The notes under the pieces: model-generated
Told to the model about the DNA's origin: nothing
The model's input: the letters and a program-made list of their open reading frames with translations, nothing else
Databases searched by the model: none
Part shown: positions 22,905 through 31,196 of the stretch, one piece after another
How positions within the stretch are numbered: the stretch's first letter is position 1
How the letters are laid out: each line of letters opens with the position of its first letter
Translations under genes and position numbers: made by a program
Source: a virus
DNA length: 39,682 nucleotides
Strand: one strand, 5' to 3'
IMG/VR virus record: IMGVR_UViG_3300044701_003470
Location: 1-39,682 of that record

Positions 22905-24938
22905 ATGCCAGATCCGACACAGGTCGCAAAGTTTAACCGCTGGGAGGCGATCAAGGCCTCCAACCCGTCTCTCAGCAACGCCGAGATCACCGCGCAGGTC
23001 GAGCGGGAGTTCTCGCAGCCGAGTTTCCTGAAGGGCGCGGCCCGCTCACTGGGACAGGGGCTTACGGCCCAGTTCGGCGACGAGATCGAGGCCGGCGTCC
23101 GCTCTGCCTTCAGCCCGCAGAGCTACCGCGAGATTCGCGACCAGATCCGCGGCGAGCAGGCCAGCTTTCAGGCCGACAACCCTAAGCTCTCGACGGCCCT
23201 CGAGATCGGCGGCGGGGTGCTCCCCGTCGTCGCCGGGACGCTGCTCGGCGGGCCGGCGGGTGGCGCGGCTGCAGCCAGCCGTTCGCTCCCCTCGTCGGTC
23301 GCCCGCGGGGCAATCACCGGGGCGGCCTACGGCGGGGCCTCGGGGGCTGGGATGGCCCCTGAGATGCGCGACGTGCCCCGCAGCAGCGCGATCGGGGCCG
23401 GGTTCGGGCTCGCGGCAGGTGGAGCCCTCCCGGTGGCTGGCCGGGCGATCGGCGCGGTCGGCACGGGGGCGATGAACGCGGCCGAAAAGGTGACCCGCGA
23501 CGTGGCGGCCTCTGGCGGCCGGATGGGAGCCCTCGCGCAACGCGCGGTGCCGGCGCTCGACGAGCGGGCGCAGCGGATCGCGCGGCAGAACATCACCCAG
23601 AAGCTCGCCGACGATATGCTCACCCCCGAGCAGGCGGCCGAGAACCTCGCCGGGATGCAGGCTCGCGGGGTGCCGGCTGCGGTGGTGGACGCCGGCGAAG
23701 AGAACACCCTCGAGCTGCTCAACAGCTCGTATCTGGTCCCGGGCCCGGGCCGGCGGGTGGCCTCGCAGTACGCGCAGGAGCGAGTCTCCGGGCTGGCTGG
23801 GCGGCTTTCCGAGCAGGTCGAGCGGCTCTCCGGGGCGCGCATCCAAAACCTCAACCGGGTGCTCGACGACATCGCCGAGAGCCGGAAGGCTCCCGCGCGC
23901 GAGATGTACACGCAGGCCTTCACCGCGGGCCCGGTGGCGCTCAGCGACGACACGGCCCGGCTGCTGACCTCGCCGGCGACCGGCGACCTCCGGCGCGCGT
24001 GGACCGAGGGCTGGCGGCGCTCGACGCTCGACGAGGAGGTCTACGGCAACCTTCCGGCGCTCAAGCCGCTCTTCGGGGCAGCGAAGGACGCTGCGGGCAA
24101 GGAAACCGGCGAGCTGGCGCTGATTCGCCCGATCGAGGTCCGCGACATTGACTACATCAAGCGCGGGCTGGACGCTCAGATCAACCGCGAGCTGGGCCGG
24201 GCCAAGCCTGACGGCGATCTCGTCCGGCTGCTCACGGGCGCGAAGAACAAGCTGCTCGCCGAGGTGGACGGGCAGGTCCCGATCTACCGCGAGGCCCGGC
24301 AGTTCTGGTCCGGGAAGCAGGGTCTGATGGACGCCCTCAACCGCGGCAAGCGCTTCCAGTTCGGCAGCGACGACGACTTCGCCGATCTCGTGCAGACGAT
24401 GACCCCCGACGAGTTGCTGATGTACCGCCGCGGGGTCGCGAACCAGATCGCCGAGACGCTCCGCCGGCGCGACGGGCGCACGGTCTCGACGCTTAACGTG
24501 CTCACCGATCCCACCGCGCAGAACCGGCTTCGGCAGATCTTCCCGGACGAGGAGAGTTTCAACCTCCTCAAGCGGGTGGTGGACGACGAGGTGAAGGGCG
24601 CGGCTCCCTATCGCCGGCTCACGGGCCAGTCGCAGACGGCGCAGAACTTGGCCGGGCTGGGCGATCTCGTGATGACCTCGAGCGCGGGTCTCCCGCTCGA
24701 TCCGAAGACGGCCGCGATGCAGTCGCTCTTCAACCTGATGTCTGGCAACACCCGGGCAGTGGCTGAGCAGCAGGCGAAGCTGCTGACCCGTAGCGGCCCG
24801 CAGGGCGTGGACTTCCTGCGGAGATTGCAGACGGACCCCAACGCGCTCGATCGCACCCTCCGGGCGCTGATCGGGCCCTCGTCGGGCGGGGTGCTCGGCG
24901 GGCGTATCGGTGGCAGCTTCGGGAGTGGCTCTCGATGA
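22905..24938 (+). CDS. Large internal/ejection protein with Gly-rich hydrophobic segments, 677 aa
   Basis: Residues about 85-205 include several Gly/Ala-rich hydrophobic stretches (LEIGGGVLPVVAGTLLGG, AAYGGASGAG, IGAGFGLAAGGALPVAG) that resemble the membrane-inserting parts of podovirus ejection proteins. The rest is a long helical body with Arg/Glu/Gln-rich segments (FSAVVLSGARIQ-like positions near 300, REARQFWSG near 460). The C-terminus is Gly/Ser-rich. It overlaps the next gene by four bases (ATGA). The function is inferred from composition and context only. Confidence 0.6.
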   Translation: MPDPTQVAKFNRWEAIKASNPSLSNAEITAQVEREFSQPSFLKGAARSLGQGLTAQFGDEIEAGVRSAFSPQSYREIRDQIRGEQASFQADNPKLSTALEIGGGVLPVVAGTLLGGPAGGAAAASRSLPSSVARGAITGAAYGGASGAGMAPEMRDVPRSSAIGAGFGLAAGGALPVAGRAIGAVGTGAMNAAEKVTRDVAASGGRMGALAQRAVPALDERAQRIARQNITQKLADDMLTPEQAAENLAGMQARGVPAAVVDAGEENTLELLNSSYLVPGPGRRVASQYAQERVSGLAGRLSEQVERLSGARIQNLNRVLDDIAESRKAPAREMYTQAFTAGPVALSDDTARLLTSPATGDLRRAWTEGWRRSTLDEEVYGNLPALKPLFGAAKDAAGKETGELALIRPIEVRDIDYIKRGLDAQINRELGRAKPDGDLVRLLTGAKNKLLAEVDGQVPIYREARQFWSGKQGLMDALNRGKRFQFGSDDDFADLVQTMTPDELLMYRRGVANQIAETLRRRDGRTVSTLNVLTDPTAQNRLRQIFPDEESFNLLKRVVDDEVKGAAPYRRLTGQSQTAQNLAGLGDLVMTSSAGLPLDPKTAAMQSLFNLMSGNTRAVAEQQAKLLTRSGPQGVDFLRRLQTDPNALDRTLRALIGPSSGGVLGGRIGGSFGSGSR

Positions 24939-27265
24939 TGACTGATCCAGATCCGATTGAACTCGAGCGCCGCCGGAGGCTGGAAGCGCTGCAGCGGATG
25001 ATTGGGATGCCCGCAGACGCCACGCGCGTCTCGCGTCCCGGTCCGCCGCAGGGGCCGCCGGTTCCGACCATCAGCGGCCTGCCATCCGGTACGCCGATGC
25101 CGGTCGAGCCTGAGGAGCCCGGGATACTGGACCGCGCGCTGAGCCTTGGCCGCACCGCGCTCGACTTCACGCCGATAGGTGACGTGCTTGCCGCCGGCAA
25201 TGCTGGGCGGGATGTGGCGCGCGGGAACTTCGGCTCTGCCGCCGTGAACCTGCTCGCCTCGGCTCCGGTGATCGGGGTCGTCGGTGACGCCCTGAAGAAA
25301 AAGAAGAAGGCAACCGCGGCGCTCGAGGCGCTGCTCCCCGGCCAGTCGATCACGCGCGCGACCAGAAGCGGCGGCGCGATCCCGAACTTCCGCGAGATGT
25401 CTCCCGAGGCCGCGCTCGAGGCCGCGCGTCGCGGCGAGCACCTGCGCCGGGTCGGGCAGGCCGACCAGTACGTCGGCGCACCGCGTGGCGTCGAGAGCCC
25501 CAAGCAGCTCCGCGAGCTGCGCGAGAACTACGACCAGCTCGTCGAGCGTGGCGTCGAGGGCGGTGACTGGTACGACCGCGCGCAGGCCTCGGTCGTCGAG
25601 GCGGCCGGATACAACCCGGAGCGTCAGCGACTCTTCGCGCAGGAGGCTGGGCTGTGGAGCGCGCAGGCGAACCCTGACACGAACCTCGGGTTCCTGCTGC
25701 AGGGTCACAACGCCTACGAGCGCGGGCTGCCGCTCGATCGCGTCCGCACGGGTCAGCAGGCGCGGACGTACCGCACGGCGCGCGATGCCGGCACGGACAT
25801 TCGCCTCGGACCCAAGACTGGGGAGTACGTCAACAAGTTCGACCCGACGTCGAAGACCTCGCACATCTCGACGAACGACATCTGGCACTTCCGCAACTGG
25901 GACTACAAGACGCCCGACGGCAAGCCGTGGAGCGCGGGCGGGACGCCGCAGATGCACTCGTTCGTGGATGCGGAAAGTATGCTCGCGGCGGATCGCGCCA
26001 ACGCGCGCGCGCTGGGCGGACGCGCGGACTGGGATGCTGCCTCGACACAGGCCGCGCCGTGGGTCTACGCGAAGGGCGCTGACCTGCACAAGAAGTTCCC
26101 GAAGCGCTTCCCGACGCTGCAGGACGGCATTGACGAGGCCGCCAAGACCTACAACGACTCCTTCCCGAAGTACGCCGCGGCCGGCACATACGAGGCGATC
26201 CCGGGGGCCGGCACCGGACACCTCGAGGGTATCGTCGGCGCACCCGCGGAGCTCCGCGCAGCCTATTCCTCCGATCCGCGCTCGTCGTGGACGCTGCTCA
26301 GCGAGCAGGAGCGCGCGTGGCGCGATCTGCTCCCGGAGCATCTGCGCGTGGCCGACAACCGCGACGTGCTGTATGACGCGGCCGGGATGTACCCGGTGCG
26401 GTCGAAGAACGCGACGGGATTCTTCCGTCCGAGCCCGGGCGCGCCGCTCGAGACCAACCCGGCGTTCGTCGCGCGGCCGCTTGTTGACCTCACGAACTCG
26501 CCCGCCGGCTCGGTGATGACTGAAGGGTCGCAGCGCACGATGGACGCGGTCGAGGCGCTACGGTCCTATCTCGACGCGCAGAACGCCGGGGCGTGGCACA
26601 AGACGCTCCCGGCTGGCAGGACTCGCGAGGCGACCTCTATGCGAGTCCCGATGAATCGGCAGCTCAGCGAGGGTGAGGTGCGGTCGCTGGCTGACCTCGT
26701 CGAGCCGCGTGGCTTCGGCGTGGTCGATACCGGCGACGGCGTCACGCTGCTCAACTTTGGCGAGGGGCCGAGCAGTGGTGCGGATCTCGCCAAGCTGATC
26801 AAGGGATCAAAGGAGACCCCCGGGCTCGGCTCGCAGATCGAAGACGTTCTCCCGGATGCCACTGGGCCGCTCGATCGCGTCCGGGTGAACTCTGGTTATG
26901 TGATGCAGGACGAAGGCTTCAATCCGCTGCTCCGCGCCGAGAACGCCGGCACGGGGCGGGCGACCGCGGCACTCGAGCGCTACCTAACAGATCCTGCGGT
27001 TCCAGCGCTACTCGACAAGCTGGACGCCGATCCTCGCCTCCGGCAGGCCGCGCTCGATCGCTTCACCCGCGACGCCGACTACGCCCAGCAGCTCGGCACC
27101 GCCACGCGCGAGGACATCCAGCGCGCGCGGCAGATCATCGCGGAGCGTGGTCTCAAGGGGCTGTTTGAGGCGGCGCGTCAGGGCGCGGTGCTTCCGGTGC
27201 TGGCGATTGGGATTCTGGGAGGGGCTGCGGCGACGGCTCCGCAGAACGAGGGGCCGACCGGGTGA
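24935..27265 (+). CDS. Large ejected-protein candidate sharing an N-terminal module with 27449-29362, 776 aa
   Basis: Residues 1-115 form a module nearly parallel to the start of the downstream 637-aa protein. Shared blocks are IELERRRRLEALQ, PADAT, GLPxGTPMP, RTALDFTP and a GNxGSAA segment. After residue 120 the two have no visible similarity. The body here has conserved-looking blocks (AQEAGLWSAQANPDTNLGF, HISTNDIWHFRNWD, PWVYAKGADLHKKF) and a hydrophobic C-terminus (VLPVLAIGILGGAAA). I do not recognise the payload domain. The common head may be a virion-loading or ejection signal. Confidence 0.65.
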   Translation: MMTDPDPIELERRRRLEALQRMIGMPADATRVSRPGPPQGPPVPTISGLPSGTPMPVEPEEPGILDRALSLGRTALDFTPIGDVLAAGNAGRDVARGNFGSAAVNLLASAPVIGVVGDALKKKKKATAALEALLPGQSITRATRSGGAIPNFREMSPEAALEAARRGEHLRRVGQADQYVGAPRGVESPKQLRELRENYDQLVERGVEGGDWYDRAQASVVEAAGYNPERQRLFAQEAGLWSAQANPDTNLGFLLQGHNAYERGLPLDRVRTGQQARTYRTARDAGTDIRLGPKTGEYVNKFDPTSKTSHISTNDIWHFRNWDYKTPDGKPWSAGGTPQMHSFVDAESMLAADRANARALGGRADWDAASTQAAPWVYAKGADLHKKFPKRFPTLQDGIDEAAKTYNDSFPKYAAAGTYEAIPGAGTGHLEGIVGAPAELRAAYSSDPRSSWTLLSEQERAWRDLLPEHLRVADNRDVLYDAAGMYPVRSKNATGFFRPSPGAPLETNPAFVARPLVDLTNSPAGSVMTEGSQRTMDAVEALRSYLDAQNAGAWHKTLPAGRTREATSMRVPMNRQLSEGEVRSLADLVEPRGFGVVDTGDGVTLLNFGEGPSSGADLAKLIKGSKETPGLGSQIEDVLPDATGPLDRVRVNSGYVMQDEGFNPLLRAENAGTGRATAALERYLTDPAVPALLDKLDADPRLRQAALDRFTRDADYAQQLGTATREDIQRARQIIAERGLKGLFEAARQGAVLPVLAIGILGGAAATAPQNEGPTG

Positions 27266-27380
27266 ACCCGACTGGCGCGCTCCCGAGCTTTCGCCACAGC
27301 TCGTTCTCCTCAGCTTTGGTCAGTCGGCCAACGCGGAGGAACAGGCGGCCCTTGGACGACACGGGCACAAGTTTGGACAT
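27153..27380 (-). CDS. Lone minus-strand gene inside the late block (moron-like), 75 aa
   Basis: This is the only minus-strand gene outside the 468-2433 cluster that I can support. ATG 27380 directly follows CAGGAGACCAG, and a sigma70-like promoter (TTGCGG-N18-TATTAT) lies just upstream. The protein has a compact N-terminal domain (MSKLVPVSSKGRLFLRVGRL, TKAEENELWRKLG) and a Pro/Ser/Ala-rich tail. Its last 113 bases overlap the end of the 776-aa gene on the opposite strand. Having its own promoter and facing the late operon makes it moron-like; the function is unknown. Confidence 0.7.
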   Translation of the reverse strand: MSKLVPVSSKGRLFLRVGRLTKAEENELWRKLGSAPVGFTRSAPRSAEPSPQPLPESQSPAPEAPRPDAPPQTAP

Positions 27381-27391
27381 CTGGTCTCCTG
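27381..27391 (-). promoter_or_regulatory. Early-type ribosome-binding motif CAGGAGACCAG
   Basis: An exact copy of the motif on the minus strand, directly before the ATG at 27380. It is about 25 kb from the early cluster, so this is not simple local duplication. Confidence 0.85.
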
Positions 27392-27403
27392 AAAAGGTCA
27401 CGA

Positions 27404-27433
27404 ATAATACCCGGCACAACGCTGCTACCGCAA
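27404..27433 (-). promoter_or_regulatory. Promoter for the lone minus-strand gene
   Basis: On the minus strand TTGCGG (27433-27428) and TATTAT (27409-27404) are separated by 18 bases. Transcription would start about 7 bases further on and give a leader of roughly 15 bases to the ribosome site. It lies in the gap between two plus-strand genes. Confidence 0.6.
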
Positions 27434-27448
27434 CGAGGGCCCGATAGG

Positions 27449-29362
27449 ATGAACCCTGACGAGATTGAGCTGGAACGCCGCCGGCGGCTCGAGGCCCTGC
27501 AGCAGATGCTGCGCGGCCAGCGCGCGCCGGCCGACGCCACGAGCACCCGGCAGCCGGGCCCGCCGCGGATGCCTGAGGCGACGATCCGCGGGCTTCCTGC
27601 CGGCACCCCGATGCCGCGCGAGGAGGACCCGGGGAGCTGGGAGTCGCTGCTCAAGAAGGCCGGCCGGGACACCCGGACCGCGCTCGACTTCACGCCGGCG
27701 GGAGACTTCCTCGCCGCCGGAGACGCAGGGCGGGAGCTCTCGCGCGGGAACCTCGGATCGGCGGCGATCAGCGCCCTCGCTGCAGCGGTCCCGTTCGCCG
27801 GCGTCCCGAAGAGCTTCACCGAGGGGCTCTACTCGCGTCTGGGGCGCGCGATCGAGTCGTCCCCCTTCAAGCGCGGGACCGCGGAGCAGTGGAAGGCGCA
27901 GCTCTCCAAGGGCGTCTCGGGCAGCGAGCGGGAATGGACCGGAATCGACCGGCTGCTCGAGGAGAACGCCGGCCGCCCGCTCACCAGCGAGCAGCTCAGC
28001 GACGTCTTCAATCGTGGGCGGATCGATCTGGACGAAGTGCGGCTTGAGGTGACACCGCAGCAGGAGCAGAAGCTGAATGAAGAAAGATACTGGATCGAGT
28101 CCGGCGAGAAGGCCGAGTTTGAAAAGTATCGTGCCGGTACTAACGCCTCTCAGCTTGAGGCTCGACTTAGTGAGCTTCAGCTTGAAGACGCAAACGACCT
28201 AAGGCGCAGCGGCTATGAAAACGCATCTGCTACAGCGGCTGATCGCGATCGGCGCTGGGCGGAGCGGGTAACAATCGGCAACGAGCTGGACGATATACGC
28301 AGGGCCGCTGATACAATGGGCTACCGGTGGTCGCAGCCGTACCGTGAGGAGCTTTCCGAGCTCGCCGACCGATTTCCGAGGTACGAGGACTATACGCAGC
28401 CCGGAAAGAAGAGCAACTACCGCGAGATCCTGCTCACTCTTGGAGAGCATAAGCCAAATCGCGCGATCGAGAGACTAATGGCCCAAAGGGATGAGTTCTT
28501 TGCGCTGCGCGAGGGAATGAGCCCTCTTGATTGGTCTCCTGAATCACACGCTGAGCTCAACGCGATCAACAATCAGTTGGCGGCGATTGACCCGGGATTC
28601 TTCGGTGGAGAGCGCCGGCAGTTTGATGATACATTCCGCTCTAATCACTGGGATGCCGGCGTCGAGAACCCGCTGCTGCACCTTCGGATGTCTGATCGCG
28701 TGAGCCCGGCCGGCGAAAGGACGCTGTTCGTCGAGGAAATGCAAAGCGACTGGCATCAAAGGGGGCGGAAGGAAGGCTACAAGCCACAGAACGAGCGAAT
28801 GGCCGCCGAGTTCAGGGCGCAGCGTCAGGCTTTATCGGACAACGCGATAGCGCAAAATCGCGAGATGACTCCCGACGAAAGGCGGCAGTGGGAAGAGCTC
28901 GGTGCGAAAGCGTTTCGTCTTTCTGGCACTGGCGTTCCCGACGCCCCGTTCAAGAAGACGGGAGAGTGGACCGAACTGGCGCTCAAGCGCGCGCTCGACG
29001 AGGCGGCCCGCGGCGACTACGACCGGATCGCCTTCGTGACGGGCGAGCAGGCCGCCAAGGTGATGGGAGTGAACGACGGCCCCGGCGGAATGCAGGGCTT
29101 TTACGATCAGATCGTGCCGACTGTTGTGCGCGACTACGCCAAGGCGCTTCGTGAGCCGATGCCGCTCGAGCCGATTACTGGCCTTCAATACGACGCCCGG
29201 CCGATCGGGCAGCGGAGCACTCCGCTGACGAACCCGTCCATCCGGATGACCCCGGAGCTGCGTCGCAAGATCCTCAGCGGCCAGCGGCTCCTGACCCCTG
29301 CCCTGCTCTTCGGCGGCGCGGCTGCATCCCTCGCCGATTGGCAGAACCAAGAAAACTACTAA
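27449..29362 (+). CDS. Polyvalent-type ejected protein with N-terminal shared module, 637 aa
   Basis: The N-terminal about 110 residues match the start of the 776-aa protein (IELERRRRLEALQ..., GLPAGTPMP, RTALDFTP, LAAGDAGREL). The C-terminal half contains VEEMQSDWHQRGRKEGY (near residue 430) and a WTELALKRALDEAARGDYDR segment followed by IAFVTGEQ (about 507-537). These are hallmarks of phage large polyvalent proteins, which carry varied effector domains and are thought to enter the host with DNA. The middle of the gene (about 28080-28960) is visibly richer in A/T and rare AAA/AGA/AAT codons, suggesting acquired sequence. A hydrophobic stretch lies near the end. Confidence 0.7.
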   Translation: MNPDEIELERRRRLEALQQMLRGQRAPADATSTRQPGPPRMPEATIRGLPAGTPMPREEDPGSWESLLKKAGRDTRTALDFTPAGDFLAAGDAGRELSRGNLGSAAISALAAAVPFAGVPKSFTEGLYSRLGRAIESSPFKRGTAEQWKAQLSKGVSGSEREWTGIDRLLEENAGRPLTSEQLSDVFNRGRIDLDEVRLEVTPQQEQKLNEERYWIESGEKAEFEKYRAGTNASQLEARLSELQLEDANDLRRSGYENASATAADRDRRWAERVTIGNELDDIRRAADTMGYRWSQPYREELSELADRFPRYEDYTQPGKKSNYREILLTLGEHKPNRAIERLMAQRDEFFALREGMSPLDWSPESHAELNAINNQLAAIDPGFFGGERRQFDDTFRSNHWDAGVENPLLHLRMSDRVSPAGERTLFVEEMQSDWHQRGRKEGYKPQNERMAAEFRAQRQALSDNAIAQNREMTPDERRQWEELGAKAFRLSGTGVPDAPFKKTGEWTELALKRALDEAARGDYDRIAFVTGEQAAKVMGVNDGPGGMQGFYDQIVPTVVRDYAKALREPMPLEPITGLQYDARPIGQRSTPLTNPSIRMTPELRRKILSGQRLLTPALLFGGAAASLADWQNQENY

Positions 29363-29383
29363 CCCTCAGCGTGGTACACGTCG

Positions 29384-29653
29384 ATGTCTCTGCTGCACAC
29401 GATTCAGGCGATGGCTCAGGCGGTGGCCCTCGAGACGGGACTCTCCCTCAGTGACGCGGCGCTCTGGTTTGCCGGTGGCGCGATCGCCTTCTTCTCTCGC
29501 GAGATCTACAGCTTTAAGCGCGAGGTGCTGCGCTGGCAAGCCAAGATCGACACCACGCTGTTCGGTCCCGAGGGCCAGAACGGGATGCACGGCACGGTGA
29601 AGGATCACGAGCTCCGCATCCGCCTGCTCGAGGCGGATCACCACACGCACTGA
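29384..29653 (+). CDS. Small membrane protein with cytoplasmic helix, 89 aa (lysis block)
   Basis: One hydrophobic segment (residues 20-39, LSLSDAALWFAGGAIAFFSR) is followed by a charged helix (EIYSFKREVLRWQAKIDTTLF) and a His-rich tail. It lies first in the lysis block, next to another small membrane protein and the endolysin. It could be a holin partner, antiholin or baseplate-to-membrane linker. The family is not certain. Confidence 0.55.
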   Translation: MSLLHTIQAMAQAVALETGLSLSDAALWFAGGAIAFFSREIYSFKREVLRWQAKIDTTLFGPEGQNGMHGTVKDHELRIRLLEADHHTH

Positions 29654-29654
29654 T

Positions 29655-29957
29655 ATGCCGCTCCTCGAGCTGGTGCAGGATGAGCGCGGCCGGCTGAGCT
29701 CGGCCCGGGTGCTGCTCTGGGTCTGGACGCTCTTCTCGCTCACGCTGATTGCCGCGGCGTGGCGCGAGGTCCCCAACGCCGTGCTGGCCTTCCTGTCTGG
29801 GGTAGAGATCGCCCTGATTGCGTGGGCCGGCGGGGCCCGGATCGCCCAGTACCTCGCCCCTCAGGTTGGCGCGGCGGCCTCTGCGGTCGGCCAGAGCCTG
29901 CGGGCCACGATCCAGAAGCGCCGCGACCCTGAGACCGGGGTCGAGGTGAGCAAGTGA
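29655..29957 (+). CDS. Holin candidate, two membrane segments, 100 aa
   Basis: Holins are small membrane proteins that open the inner membrane at a set time so that endolysin can act. Two hydrophobic segments are seen (residues 18-35, ARVLLWVWTLFSLTLIAA; 43-62, VLAFLSGVEIALIAWAGGA), with a short loop and a basic C-terminal tail (RATIQKRRDPETGVEVSK). Size, topology and the overlapping endolysin gene support the call. An antiholin is possible because a second small membrane gene precedes it. Confidence 0.6.
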   Translation: MPLLELVQDERGRLSSARVLLWVWTLFSLTLIAAAWREVPNAVLAFLSGVEIALIAWAGGARIAQYLAPQVGAAASAVGQSLRATIQKRRDPETGVEVSK

Positions 29958-30397
29958 AGGAGCTCGTCGTCCCGACCGCGGAGCTCTTCGTGGGCTGGGT
30001 GAAGGAGCGCACGGGCCAGAACGACGGCCCGTGGGTGGAGGCGATTCAGCGCACGACCGGGAACAAGCCGGGCGACCCGTGGTGCGCCTCGTTCGTGAAC
30101 TTTGTGCTGACGATCGCGTACCGTGGGCGGAATCCGTTGCCGCCGACGGCCTCGTGTGATGTCCTCCTTGAGACCGCGCGCAACCGGGGGGCGCTGGTAG
30201 ACACCCCGGACCCCGGCGACGTCTTCCTCGTGATGCGCTCGCCGACTGATGCGATACACACCGGGTTCGTGACGGCGGTGAGCCCGGTGGCCGTGAAGAC
30301 GATCGAGGGCAATACCAACACGAACGGCTCGCGCGACGGCTGGGGCGTCTTCGCGCGCGAGCGCCGGCGGGCCGGCCTGCTCTTCGTCCGGGTCTGA
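29954..30397 (+). CDS. Endolysin (CHAP/NlpC-type cysteine amidase or peptidase), 147 aa
   Basis: The protein has the three catalytic elements of a papain-like cell-wall hydrolase: C44 in GDPWCASFV, H102 in DAIHTGFVTAV, and N120 in IEGNTN (with E118). This order and spacing match the CHAP/NlpC-P60 fold that cuts peptidoglycan stem peptides or amides. There is no signal peptide and no binding domain, so release through a holin is expected. GTG 29954 overlaps the holin stop by four bases. The exact bond is unknown. Confidence 0.8.
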   Translation: MKELVVPTAELFVGWVKERTGQNDGPWVEAIQRTTGNKPGDPWCASFVNFVLTIAYRGRNPLPPTASCDVLLETARNRGALVDTPDPGDVFLVMRSPTDAIHTGFVTAVSPVAVKTIEGNTNTNGSRDGWGVFARERRRAGLLFVRV

Positions 30398-30861
30398 TGC
30401 GATCCGCGCTGCTGACGCTGGCCGCGGTGCTGCTCGTGGCGGTGGGGGTGGGAGGGTATCGGGCGGGCTTTGCGCGCGGGGCGCTGTCGAGCTATCGGAC
30501 CCGGACGGACACCCTCCGGGTCGAGATCGCCCGCCTCGATACGGTCTACCAGCGCGATACGGTGGTCTTCTGGCGACTCAAGCGACAGACCGACACGCTG
30601 GTCCGGGTGGACTCCATCCCGGTCATCGCCCGCGACTCTTCCCGCGCGGACTCTTCTTTGCGGGCGCTTTCTTCTGCCCTTTCGGTGTGCTCTTCGGTGC
30701 TGCTGACGTGCGAGGCACGAATCGAGGCTGAACGCCAGCTTCGTGTAGCCGCCGAATCTACGCTCTATATGCAAGCCTTCCGGGGTCGCCGGCTGCCGAT
30801 TATCGCCGTGACGGTCGGTATTTTGACCGGGGCTTTTAGCGCGCTTCTGCTGAGTCGGTAG
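30397..30861 (+). CDS. Spanin-like or membrane-anchored coiled-coil lysis protein, 154 aa
   Basis: An N-terminal membrane segment (residues 5-22, LLTLAAVLLVAVGVGG) is followed by a periplasmic-type helix region with heptads (RTDTLRVEIARLDTVYQRD, RADSSLRALSSALS) and two Cys. A second hydrophobic stretch lies at the end (residues 133-151, LPIIAVTVGILTGAFSALL). The first two parts fit an inner-membrane spanin. The extra C-terminal segment is unusual and might instead reflect a unimolecular linker. The start overlaps the endolysin stop. Confidence 0.55.
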   Translation: MRSALLTLAAVLLVAVGVGGYRAGFARGALSSYRTRTDTLRVEIARLDTVYQRDTVVFWRLKRQTDTLVRVDSIPVIARDSSRADSSLRALSSALSVCSSVLLTCEARIEAERQLRVAAESTLYMQAFRGRRLPIIAVTVGILTGAFSALLLSR

Positions 30862-30889
30862 GTCATTTGCAAGACGGCCGGCGCAGGGG

Positions 30890-30918
30890 TTGCGCTTAGC
30901 CGTCCGCGGGCGTATTCT
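30890..30918 (+). promoter_or_regulatory. Rightward promoter for the 30967-35523 block
   Basis: TTGCGC (30890-30895) and TATTCT (30913-30918) are separated by an ideal 17 bases. The predicted start near 30925 lies at the edge of the palindrome 30927-30944. The promoter sits in the 105-base gap between lysis genes and the HTH gene. Confidence 0.65.
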
Positions 30919-30926
30919 TGTCGGCA

Positions 30927-30944
30927 CGGTGCAACAACGCACCG
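30927..30944. promoter_or_regulatory. Operator palindrome CGGTGC-AACAAC-GCACCG
   Basis: Arms of six bases are separated by AACAAC, starting eight bases downstream of the -10 box. The palindrome resembles the iteron GGTGCAACAGATGCACC at 36057-36073, with the central part one base shorter. The placement over the transcription start predicts repression. Confidence 0.7.
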
Positions 30945-30966
30945 CACACACTTTACCCCACGCGCA

Positions 30967-31176
30967 ATGAAAAAGGAGGGCAAGGCCGTCGCCCTATGCG
31001 ACCGCCGACGGCGGCGGTTGCGGGCTGCACTTGCGATGGCTGGAGGCACTGTGGCGGAGTTCGCCGCGGAGCTGGGCGTTAGCCACTCGCACCTGAACTA
31101 CGTCCTCCGGGGGCTCCGCGCTTCCCCCCGGATCGAGGCCGCGATCGAGAAGCGCATCCGCGCCGTTAAGGCGTAA
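30967..31176 (+). CDS. Small helix-turn-helix regulator, 69 aa
   Basis: The protein begins with a basic patch (MKKEGKAVALCDRRRRRLRAALAMAGG) and has an HTH at about residues 27-48 (GTVAEFAAELGVSHSHLNYVLRG), followed by a basic end (IEAAIEKRIRAVKA). Size and pattern resemble Cro/C1-type or Arc-like phage regulators that bind DNA as dimers. It is the first gene behind the promoter at 30890, so it may control it or its opposite. It is the alternative binder of the GGTGCA palindromes. Confidence 0.7.
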   Translation: MKKEGKAVALCDRRRRRLRAALAMAGGTVAEFAAELGVSHSHLNYVLRGLRASPRIEAAIEKRIRAVKA

Positions 31177-31185
31177 CCCACCTGA

Positions 31186-31196
31186 CAGGAGACCAG
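31186..31196 (+). promoter_or_regulatory. Early-type ribosome-binding motif CAGGAGACCAG
   Basis: An exact copy on the plus strand, directly before the ATG at 31197. It shows that rightward early genes share the motif too. Confidence 0.8.

Noticed and set aside
24608-26341. Long minus-strand frame opposite the 677- and 776-aa genes
   Set aside because: A shadow frame with no motif and no regulatory signal, unlike the minus gene at 27153-27380 which has both.
28532-28541. Copy of the early ribosome motif core (TGGTCTCCTG) on the minus strand
   Set aside because: It encodes TrpSerPro in the polyvalent gene and no minus-strand start codon follows at a useful distance.
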